Below are positions 32,701-44,700 of a stretch of 64,000 bases of DNA, in pieces. Positions within the stretch are counted from its first letter, which is position 1, and every line of letters begins with the position of its first letter. The translations under genes were made by a program, and so were the position numbers. The stretch lies in assembly GCF_001613345.1 (NCBI RefSeq), contig NZ_BDCE01000076.1, positions 80,905 to 144,904 on the forward strand, written 5' to 3'. Source of the stretch: Nocardia uniformis NBRC 13702 (GTDB lineage Bacteria; Actinomycetota; Actinomycetes; Mycobacteriales; Mycobacteriaceae). The notes under the pieces were generated by a model. It did no database searches, was not told the DNA's origin, and was given only the letters and a program-made list of their open reading frames with translations.

Positions 32701-35700
32701 CGAACACGGTGGAACGTACGAAAAGCATGGTCGCTGCACTGAGCCGATAATTGTATTTGACAATAAGCAGCGCAAACGGGAAGTCCCATGCAACATTCCG
32801 GCGAGTTTCTATCTCAACTATCCAGGATATTCGTTTCCCGTTCCCGAAACGGTCGGTGTCGACCAACTCGAGGGCGGATCAGTGTACTGGTCCTGCGGCG
32901 ACGGGCACCCCGGCGAGTTCAGTGAATCCGGTCGCTGTACCGAATGTGAAGGCTATCTGACCCGTTATGCTCATTTTCCGGCGGGAAAGCTCCGGATCCG
33001 CGAAGAGGATATGTTCTCCTGCGTGGGATTTGATTTCGGGACGTATGTCCGGAACCTCATGACCAGGCTCCGCAATGAAAATACCTTGAATTTCTCCTCG
33101 CTACACGCCAGTTTCGCCGGCCAGCAGCGTGACGTGCAGATGTTGCTGAAACCGTTCGGCTTGGCACATCACGTGACGAACTACGACTACGACCACGAGA
33201 AGGCGACGCCGGCGCAAATCATCGCCGCCATGCACAGTGCCATGCTATTGAGCCTCCAAGAGGGGCTGGACAAGATCAAAAACGACACCCAGACGCTCAC
33301 CGGGTTCGCCACATTCCTCCTCGAGGGCGCCTGGACCCCGCTGGACGGTGACCTGGGTCTGGCGCGGAAAGCTCTGCAGGATGCGGAGAGCCGCGCCACA
33401 CAGCTGTCACCAGACGCTCAAGCAAGGTACATCGAGGCTCTGGAAGGAGCTGCGCGAAAGGCTAAGGTTCCACTGCCACCGAAACCGTTTCAACACGTCA
33501 AACTATTCGGCGGGGATCAGCATGCGTACGGAGCAGGCGGCAATGTAGGCGGTGTCGACGATATAGTCGCTCAGGCGGCGCGTGCGCAGGAGAAGCGTGA
33601 CAATGCTGCGCGAGCGCAAGGCCGTAGCTCCAAACCTTCCGGCTCGCCTGGGAGGCCAGCCAATCGGACGAGGCCACCGGGCCAGCGTCGCGTGGCGGAC
33701 TCACCTCCCGCACAGGATGCGCGACCAGCGTCGCCATCAGTGCGATCCCAACCGGAAGCTACCCCAGAACCAGCGGCGCCGGCTTCGACGTCGGGCCTGG
33801 AGCGGTGTGCCCGGCTGATGGCGTCGCTGTCGCGGCTGCGGGGGGCGGGGGTGCCGGGTCGGACGTTCCCGGAGGCCGGCCAGGTCGAGGCGGCTGGGGC
33901 CTGGGGAGAACATTATGCGGCGCAGGTGAATGCGGGGTGGGCGCCGCAGGCGTACGGGTCGTTGCGGGAGTTCATAGCGTCGGTTCGGCATCAGCCCGTG
34001 GGGTTCCGGGCTGAGGTGGCGTTCGAGGTTATTGACGGTGAGATGGGTGCGGAGGGAAAGCGTTCGCACATCGTGGAGATACGTCATGATGCGGACCGCG
34101 GGTGGGTGGTTTTGGATACCGATCCGGAGATTCTGGGTGCGGAGAAAGCTGCTGAGCTGGAGCGTGCGCTGTTGGCGGGGCAGACGGATCTGAGCGGTTG
34201 GGAGATCCCGTTCGACCGCTATTTGGAGATCGGTCCGAAGGAGGCGAAAGAGCTGAAGGAGGGGGAGGGATGGGTGTCGGCGATTCTGTATCACGCGGAG
34301 ACCGGGCTGCCGTTGTACGCCTACGATCCGCACAGCATCCATGGGCCGATACACATGCCGGCCGGGCCGGACGTTGGGCCCGACCCCTTTCGCGGCGACA
34401 GGTGGCCCGAGCCCGAGCCGCCACCGGACGGCCAGCAGGCCACGTCTGTACTCCTGGCGGAAACAGAGCTGTGGGCGCACCTGAACGAGGTGACTGAGCA
34501 GGGCATGAGCGCGGTTGACGCCGCGGGGGCGCAGGCACGCGTCATCGCCAGCTGGTTCGCCCAGTCGGAATTCTCCGAGGAGGAGGTGCGGGCCCTGATC
34601 CGGACTCCCCATCTGTTGCAGGTGCTGACGCAGGAGGGGATCCCGGAGGCCGTGCGCGACTGGGCAGTGCGTTGCGCACTCCAGGCGGCGGACGCGGGAT
34701 CGGGGCCGGAACGGTCGGCGGCCAGGACGTTGGCCGACATGGTGTCGGGCCTGGATGAGGCGTTGGCGGGCGCACAGGTGCCGGTGCGGCTATTGACGGT
34801 CGACACGGAGACGTTTGGGATCGCCGCTAATGACACGATCCTGGCCGATGCGGGCATGTTCGAGGTGGCGGTAGGCGACATCGATACCGCGGACGAACTG
34901 GTCGAGCTGGTGTTACCGCTGGACGCGTCGCCGAGTGAGGTGAACGCGGTGCTGCGGCAAGTACCCGCACTGTTCCGCGAAACCAATGCCGCGGGGCGGT
35001 CAGTGGCCGTGCTGGTGCGGGCCCCGCTGCCGGTAGGTGCTGACGTGCGGCAGGTCGACCAGGCCGCCGCCCGGTTCGCGGAACGAGAAGCGGCGCGGCA
35101 GGCGATCCGGAACCGATCCGGCCGGGCCGCCGGCCCGGACACGACGGTGGTCGCGCTCGGCGCCGCGGCGCGCCTGCTGCCGTCCGCGCAAACCGCGTTC
35201 TCGCAGGCACATCGGATACTCATCGAATCCGGCTGGCTGCCGAACGTCGTGGATCTGCTGGGTTCCGCCCGGGTCGGTTCGTTGCCCGAGGGTGATCTGT
35301 CGGCGGAGTCGAACCGTGGCGTGATCGTCCGGGCGACGGCCGGCCAGTTCGATGACCAACGGGGCCACGACCCGACCGGGCTGTATGTACCCAACGATCT
35401 GTCCGGGCTTGCCGATTTGGAGGCGGGCGAACGGGAAGGCGCTGATCTCGCTCCCGCCGAACGTGGGAGACTCGAACACGCCCTCGATCTTTCAGACCGG
35501 GAGGTGGCGGACGGTGGGGGCGCCGCGGACGTCGCTGATTTGCTCAGGGCATTGGATGGCTGGCCATATAGCACTGCCCAGCGTGCCCAGGCCGCGGTTC
35601 GGCTGTTGCTGGAGTACGGGCTGCCCTCAGCGGGTTACGGGCAGTTGGCGTTCGCGGTCGCGGGCACGCCGGGTTCTGAACGTTTGGTCGTTCGGTTGCG

Positions 35701-38700
35701 CACGTCCGCGACCGAACGCCTGCAGACGCCTGTGCTGGATGGCCCAGACAACCCGGTTCAGCTGGTTGCACTGCTGGCGGATCGGTCCGGGTCGTATTCG
35801 GTGGATTCGGGCACGGTGGTGTGGTTCGAACTGGGCCTGCCCGCCGGTTCCAGCACGGGGACTGACACGGCCCCGGGGCTCGGAGCGGGGCCTGATGGCT
35901 TGTCGGAAGACGCCTTCCTAGAACTGGATCAGGACTACGCGTTGATGGCCGAGCTCGCAGCTGCGCGCGGCGCGTTGGACGAGTGGGAGGACGATGAGCC
36001 GGGCGTCGACGGCGAGGATGATTGGCTGGGCGCCACCACAGGGCTGAACGTTCCCAACGATCCGGCCGAACTTTTCGAGACCCAGTCACCGGAGGTTGTG
36101 CACGAGCGAGGGGACACGAACTCGCTTGCTGAGGTTCGGGAGATTCCGATCGCCAACGGCGACCACGGAACTGTGGCGGCTGCCCGGGATGCGATCGAGG
36201 AGTTGCTTACCGCCTGGACCGGCAGTGACCGCGTCGAGGACGTTCGTCTGCTGGCCCACGAATTGGTCACCAATGTGCATCGGCACGCCGGCACAGACGG
36301 AAATTTCCGCGCGATAGTCACGGGAGAGCCGGGCCACCGGACGCTACGAGTCGAGGTGTCGGACAAGAACCCTACGGTGCCAGTGCGCCGAGACACGGAC
36401 CCCGAGTACGACTTCGGGCGTGGCATGCCGCTCCTGGATGCATTCTCCGACCGCCACGGCGTCGATACCCACGAATCCGGCGAATACCGCAAAACCGTGT
36501 GGTTCGAAATCTATGAAGCTCCGCCCGCCGACGTGTCGGACGAGAACCCCGGAGATCCCGCCGCTGGTGACAAGCCACCGTCGAGCTCGGGGCAACCCGC
36601 GGACCCGCCCGCCATACCACGGGAAACCCCGTGGACCTCCCCTGCCGAGCCATCATCCGGTGTCGAGCAACCGCCACCGTCCTCCACCGGAAAGGACACC
36701 GCCGCGGTCGCGGAGCCGAGCCCGGTGGCGGAACAAGCCACGACACCGTGGACCCGGCCTGGTGGGCAATCGGAGGGTGACCAGGCAGAAGCGCGCCGAC
36801 AGCTCCGGCGTCCCGTTTCGTGGGGCCCCCCAGGGCAGGAGCATTATGCACCGGATGATGACCGGAGATTCGCGCCGCAAAGTATGCCTGGGAACGGGAT
36901 TCCCCGCGGGTGGTTGAATCCGCCGAGGCGAAGCGGTAGCCATGCGCAGAGCCCGGTGCCTGGGCCGGGAGACGGCGGACTGGACTCGGTGTCCGCGTGC
37001 ATCAATCTGCTGGAGAACATCTACGGACTAACCCTCAGCGGGTTCGACGGCCTCACCCCGGAAACAGTCGGAGAGATCACCAAAGCGGTGCACACCGCGC
37101 GGACCGCGCACCCTGACCTCGACCTGCGAGCCATCCGGATCGGGTCGCTCGAATGGGGCGATGTTGTCGGATACGATTCCGGCACACTGACTATCAGTGA
37201 CGCCTGCGTAACCGACCCCGCCGGGCTCAACGAGGCATGGGCCGACCTGGTCACCTACGAGGAACGGATAGGTGTACCCGACCGGCCGATCTACGGTGCG
37301 GTACTCAATGAGCTCGGTTACGGTGTGCGCGGGTTCGACGCCGAGTCGGTGCGGGGCGGCATCAGGGAGGCGCTGGCCGAACGGCACCGGGCAACAGCAC
37401 CCGATGAGGACTATTCAAGCTGGGTGCAAGAGCAGTTCCCGCCCGGCAACTTTGACGACTACGGCGAACTCGACCTCGACCGCGCACTGGCGCAATCGGT
37501 CGCGGCCGTCCTGCACTCCGACATCCACCCGACCGAAGGGCAACAGGCCCTCCATGACCTGCTCAAAGCGGCCGGTGGCCTGACTCAACCTGGCTGGCTA
37601 CTCGAAATGCAGGACACTGCACGGGAATTCGCCACCAATCTGGGTTCCTACGGGTTCGCTGCCGTACTGACCGGCGCGCTCGCCGCCAATCACTACCGCG
37701 CTCAACCACGCTCGACCGGTGACATCGATTTCCTGATCCGCCCGACCGGGACCGCGACTCTGACCGAACTGGTGAGCTCGCTCACCGAGGACGGCTATCA
37801 GGTCGACATCGAGTCCCGCGACGGCGAACCTTTCGTGCTGCACGTGCACGGAGACGGCGTCTCTTACGATCTGCTACCTCCGGATACGGCCTTCACCAGG
37901 CAGGCGTTCGACAACGCCGTCGACGGCCGACTGCGGGCCGAGGATCTGATCATCTTCAAACTGATGGGCGCCCGGTTCAACGACATCGACGACATCCGCT
38001 CGATTCTGGAAGGCCAGAATGCCGTTGATTTCGGCCACATCGCAACCTGGGCTGCGGAGCGAGGCGTCGAGACGGAGTGGGCGATGCTGGGCGGTGCGGA
38101 GGCCGCCCGCGACACCGAGGACCCGGGTAGTGCGCCTCAGTCGAGCCAGCCCTCTGGCGCGCCGGCGAATCAGGTTACTGACAGCGAAGTTTCGCCCCGG
38201 GGATTCGTTCCGTCGGGCGCTGCGCCGGGTGCCGCGCCCGACGGTGACAGCAGGTTCGCGCCGCAGAGTAGCTCGTGGCGGTGGTTGACCGGTGTGGATG
38301 TCACACAGAACGAGACGTGGGCAGCGAAATGGTCGGGCCGATCATTACGAGAGGTTACCCCGGAAGATCGGGAGCGGGCAGCTCGAGTCCGCGACCGGTT
38401 CAACGCTGAGCTGAGCAGACGCAAACGGGCGCTGGGCTTTTCGGAATCGGATCAGGCGCCGGCCCGGCTGTATGCGGCGGTGTGGAACGAAACACTGACC
38501 TGGCGTGACCAATGGCGGTGGACGTGGGGCGCGTCGAGTGAGGTTGCCGCTCTTCCTGGAGTCAGCAGCCACTGGCGGGATTTGGCGAGTCGGTATGAGC
38601 TGCTGCGTTCCATCCACCGGTTGGAACGAGCGCTGGAGAGCGGCGAGGTCGCGGGGCGCGAGCCGAATGCGTCACAGCTGATGTATATGCCGCAGCATGA

Positions 38701-41700
38701 TCTGGCACAACGTGAAGCGGTGCTGCAGGCGTGGGTGCACGCCAGCGAATGGGGAAAGCAGGCCGGTGTGCCAGTGTCTTTGGCGCGCGTGGATTGGGCG
38801 TCCGGGCTGGTCGAGTTCCAGTTCGGGCGGTTGGAGGACGCCGAGAGGCTCGACGTCTACCGGATCGCGGTCGATGTGGACGAGTCCTCGCGGGCGCTGG
38901 CCGCTGCTGCCGCCGAACATTCACACGGGCCCGCACAGCGCGTATCTGTGGTTCAGATCGGTCTCGCTGTCGCACAGGAAGATTCGCGTACCGCCGCTGC
39001 CGCGGCCGCCAGTGTCGACGACCTGGTCGAGACTGCCGGAGTCACCGCGTTCGCCGAGGGCAACATTCAGTACGTCCCGATGGGTCGCGATCACCTCGAC
39101 GCGATGATCGACTCGGCCAGAGCGGATCCGAGCCGAGGGACCGGTCGGCAATCACCATCGAGCGCACCGCACTGGCTGACTCGGGATAGGTACACCCCGC
39201 AGCGATGCGCATTACTGGTCTGGGGTGTCGCCTCGGCGCTGTCCGAGGATCCCCGGGGACCGCAGGCGCCTACACCCGAACAGTTCCAGGAAGCGATCCT
39301 GGGTGTCGACCTGGCCGCCGAACTGAAATCCGGATGGGTGCAGCTGCCGGAGTACGACGACCTGCTCGATTGGCTCTCCGGAGAGGAGGGCAGGTTCGCC
39401 GCCGTCGCCCACAATGGCCACACCGTGCTGCTCCGCAATGTCGACGGCCGCCCGATGATCCTCGATCCCGCCGATGTGGACGGCGTCGATGTCGACTTCG
39501 TCGCGGGCCACAACGATCCGGACACCGTCTACCGGGAGCTGTTCGACAAGTGGGGGCGTGAATTCACCGACGAGGACAAGAGGTCAGGTGCGGCACTGGC
39601 ATTGCTGTTCGGTCCGGACGGGCGGCGATGGGTGGAGGCCGGCGCCACCCCCGGGACCGAACTCGCCTTCGTCAACGGGTACGTCGCCACCGACGTTCCC
39701 GGGTTGTTGCGCGGGACAACCGTCCTTGACGAGCGCGAGGCTGTTGATCTTCCGGTGCGAGGGCAAGGACGAGTTCGACCCGGTCTGCCTCAGTTCAAAG
39801 ACGGACCAGGACACCGAGGGCTTCCTGGGGCTGCTGTGGGCTTCCACCACGACATGAACGGCAGGCCATGGGGCGCGGACCGCGATAGGCCAGGTGAGCC
39901 TCCGGTCCGGTCGGCTGACGGGCGGATTTGGGGTCGGCCTATCGTGCGGATGGATGAGCTCGATGGAGCGCGTGCGGATTTGGCGCGATTGCTGGCGATG
40001 GACTCCGCAGCATTGCCCACGATGCAGCTGCTGCGGCAGGCTCTTATGCCGATCCGGCAACTACTGGACGGGCTGGATGACGAAGCATTGGGAGAAATCG
40101 GCGCGACACTCGTGGCGCGGGAGCTCCGCAATTGGATCGGCCAATGGATAACCGCCACGATGGGGCTGCGTGCGGCAGGTACGGACCCCGGTCAGCGAGA
40201 GCATTGGTCAAATCAGGTGGTCCTTCTTGAACGTCACCTGCCAAGGCTGCTCGGTACACCTGAAGGTCGCCAGTGGAAACCGAGGAGGTTGGGCACTGAT
40301 CCGACAGCTGAACTGCGTCAGCTGAGCGAGCAGGCCCGAACGTCAGGGCTCGTTCCCCTTATCGATGCGATAGAGAAGTTCGTGGATATGAACAATCGAG
40401 CGGAACTACAGGGGGACAATAACAACCTCACAAGCGCATTCGAAGAGCGTCACCCCTACACAGTGCTGAATGTACTTAACGATGAACTGAACCCTAGGCA
40501 AGCTGATGCATTCGCACAAATTTTCCACAAACTACTGACCCGGCATCCGATTCAGCTGTCCGAGATCGTACTTGTCCTCGATGCCGATGAAGAGGACGTG
40601 ACGGCCACTGCAGCTCCGATCTTTTTCAATGGTAATGTTTCGGCGAATGCTATCAAATTCAAATTTGGACCGGGGGTAGCGGCGACTGTCCTCGATGAAG
40701 AGATACGCAGTATGGCCACTCGGATTTTTGCTCGCGCAATGATATTTTCGGGACGGTGGCGCGCTGAAGCGCATGCGATCCGCGATCTACGAAGAGCCTA
40801 TAGGCAGACTGGCTTCACCGACACTGAGGCCGAGTTCAAGAATTGGACACGCACACAGTTCGACGACGAATATTTTCGCGTCGACGGTTCATTGCTGATC
40901 TACCGGGCACTTATAGACTCGTTCGAAGTGGTGGAGCGCGATGATCCGGGCGGTCGGGTGACTGTCGGTCAGCAAGTGCTACACCAAACAATGGCCGATG
41001 CGGCGCGGGAGTGGGATGGGCAAAATGAACTCGCACTCACGCGTCCGCCGACTGAAAACGAAGAGGAAGCGTGGCAGGAAAAGCGTGAATTGATCAAAAG
41101 TTTAGAGATCGAGTTCGGGTACCAGTTCATTGGTTTCGACATGTGCGATGTCGAAATCGAAACCATACAAGATTTCGCCAAAGAACTCCGACATCATCGC
41201 GCAGAGCTCGGTGATCTCGATTTGTTTAAAATCAGCATTATTCCGTTGAATGTCGGTGAAACGGCCTATGTGGAGCCCACGCCTGAGGGGATTGTGTTAA
41301 ATTGGAGCGAACGATCTGCGATAAATAGAGAGCTTGCAAGACAGACCAATGAGGACGCTGTCGATAGCGGGCATTCCGATGGGCCGCGCGATGAATTTTA
41401 CGGGCGGACGCTAGGTAACGAGATTGGCCACGCTGCCCAATTATATTCGCGCGGCGGTAGCAAGAATCCTGAATTTTCTATGTTTCGACGGGCAAAGGAG
41501 GACTGGGATGCAATCCTACCGCAGCTTGTTGAAGGGTACTTCAAAAACTACAACAACGTACCAGAACGCTTGGACGACTTCGAGTGGCACCTTTATTCGC
41601 TGTTGGGTGAATTAGGTCGCTACAGCTACAAACTGCCCAACGGTAGGTTTATTAAGAATGACGAGGACAAAAAGCTAGCCAATCTCGATCTCCCGGAAGC

Positions 41701-44700
41701 ATTCGCCGAAGCCTTCACCGCAGCGCGGTGGGGACAGGCAACCGAATTGCAGCGGATCATGGCTGCTCACCTGACGTTGGAGGCGAAAGCCGAGGTTGAA
41801 CGTAGACGCCGGGCCGCGGACGGTCCGCCTGGACAAGGGGCGCTGACACCACCGTCAACAGATCGTCAAACGCAGCACGGCCCACGGCCAAAGCTGGGAT
41901 CACGCGCCATCGATGGATCCACCGGACCGGAAACGCGTCAGCCCCATCCGGAGACGGCCAAGCCAGCGAGCATTCCCCCGGGACGCGAGGCGCCGAGTGA
42001 GCGGCCTTCGACTGACACGCTGCGCGACCAGGTCACCACCGTGGCTGCCGGGCAGGGCCCGGGCCGATCCCGCGGCCATTTAGGTACTGCGCCAGCAGGT
42101 CTTGCCGAATTGCGTGCTGCGCTGTGCGCCAACCTGACCGCCGCGTCGCTCGATCCGGAGGAAGTGCTGGACAATGCGACGTCAACGCAGATGCTGGATG
42201 CTCTCCGCGCGCTCACCGACGACCAGCGGATCGTGCTGCAAGGCCTGCGAGTAGGGCGAACGACAGCCGAAATCGCGGTAGAGCACCGCCGTAGCGACAA
42301 AGCGATTACCGACATCGCGGACCAAGCGATCGCCCGCGTCGTCACGGTAATCGCGAACGCCCAGCAGGATTCGGATCCGTTACCCCGAGCAATGGCCGAG
42401 GTGACGCCTTGGCAGCTACAGAACGCGCTCGACCAGATCGGGACGCAACAGCGGCGGGTCGTCGTCGGTCTGTTCCGGAACCGAGAGTCGCCCGCCGCCA
42501 TAGCGAGAGCGCTGGGGCTGGACGAGTCCACGATCATGCTCATAGCGCAGGGCGCCGTTCGACGGATGGCCGTTCACGTTGCTGCTGAGCAGCATGAGAA
42601 CGTTCGGCTCGTTCGTGCAGAGCCAACCGAACAGGTACGGCACGACACCGTGTTCGCCCCTCCGCCCGATGCGAGCCTATTCCTGATGCACGTTCTACGG
42701 CGGTTGGACGAGTTGCACCTGGACCAGCCCATCCACCGGATCACGGATTCCGCCGACGCCGACCCAGCTCCCGGAAAGCGGAAGGCAGCAAAGCAAGTCA
42801 TCCACAGGTTGACCGGCCATCAGATCGACCTACTGCGTCTGCTCGCCGCAGGCATGACGAACCCGGAAATCGCCGTGTATCTCGGCATTTCCGTATACGC
42901 GGTGCAGGAGCGCATATACGGCATCGCTCGCGAGTTGGGCACCTCGGGTGCCCGGAAGGGGTTAGTGGAGACGGCGCGGCACCGCGGCATCATCGGCAAC
43001 GGGTCCGACTTGGTGCCCTTGGACCGCCACACACAGACCGAGCCTTCAGACGATTCGAATGGGCCGACGACGTCTCCAACTCTGACGAAATCGCCGGCTC
43101 CCGCGGGTCTGTCGGAACGTGAATTTCAGGTGCTCACATTGGCGGTTCAAGGATTGTCGAACTCGGGCATCGGGCAGAGACTGGAAATCACGCCACATAC
43201 CGTCGAGCACTATTTAACTCGCGCGGGCCACAAACTCGGCACTCGTGGGCGGGCCTCAACGGTAGCGGAGGCAGCGCGACGGGGAATCGCCGCCGAATCC
43301 GAACCGTCGGATCCGTCGACACCCCGCCGATCGGCGATGTCGACGGCAGGCGTGATAACACCCAAGACATACCCTGGCACAGCGGACGACGTGCTGGATT
43401 CCGCCCCCAGCCGCGCCGCGCGCAGCGACGGAATCGCCCTGCCGAGCATGCCTTTCGCCCAAAGAGGACTTCCGCCTGAGGGTCCGACAGCATTCCACAC
43501 CCCACCGGGCCGTGAACCCGGTACGAGCCGGGACGACTCCCGTTCCGCCACCGTCGATCCAACACGAAACATGGTGGTACCAGGACACGGAGCGGACCTC
43601 CGTCCACCCACTGACCACCGGGTCGATCATGCCGAGGTATCCGAATTCGATGAAACCGGACAGGATTTCGGCCCGGCCGGGAGCGCAGCGGTACATGGGC
43701 CCCCCGGCCCGGAGCACACCGGACTCGACCAGGTACCGGCGACGTCCCGACAGGACTCGTCCTCCGGTGCGGATCGAACGGGGGATTCCGGTTTGGCGCA
43801 TGTCAGACAGCGCGCGGAGGCAAATCTCGGCGAGCTCCGACGCAATCGAGATCTCGCCTCCCGGCTGCTGGGTTTGGACACCACAGCAAATGACAACGCA
43901 TTGTTGCGCGAAATCGCGGCAACACATCCGTTCGACGATTCCTACGCATACCGCACCGGCCCCCGCGGCAAGGAACTCATCGGCGACATCGAAAGACATC
44001 TGATCGCCGAAGACCAAGTCCACCGTCTCAATGGTGCTGCCAGAGACCTACTGCATGCCCAGGTATTCGTGGCGCTCTTCGGCGGAAACGCAAACGCGGA
44101 AGCTACCCGAGTAGCGGAAATGCTGCAGACAATCCGGAAGAGTCCGGACGTGCTCGGCGGCGCCGCTGCCACGTCCGTTCCCTACGACGACCGCGCGGCA
44201 GCGGCCCGCGTCGTCAACGATCTGTACCGAGCGGAGGTGATATCGCATTCCGATCGACCAAGCGCCTCGGGCAAGCTCAGCGAAGCCGACTTGGAAGCAG
44301 GGTCGCGAGGCACATTCACACAACCGATCACTCTGGGCCGCATCGGCGCCATACTCGCACTGTTCGGGGATGACGCTTCGGTTGTTGTCGACGGCGGTGG
44401 CGAGCATGCGCGGCCATTCGTCCTGTACCGCTACGACGACAAGGTCGTACGGATCGACCCTGGCGCGGACATCGTCGTGGATCGGTTCCTGCCCGACAAT
44501 GACGCACCGTCCGCGCGGGCCCTGTTCTTCGACGGCACTGGAAACCCGGTACCCACACAAATATTGGACTGGATCAACACCACCTACGACATCGAGTATC
44601 CGTTCCGGTTGGCCGCGGATCCCGGGGTGTCCGGTGATAGGGAAGTCGCTCCCGGAATCTGGGGAGAATTCGGAGCGGCAGGCGTAATGATCAGACACGT

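Noticed and set aside
41417..41431. NEIGH motif read as an active zinc-protease site
   Set aside because: The first metal-binding His is Asn. Although Glu and the second His remain, standard zincin catalysis needs both His residues.
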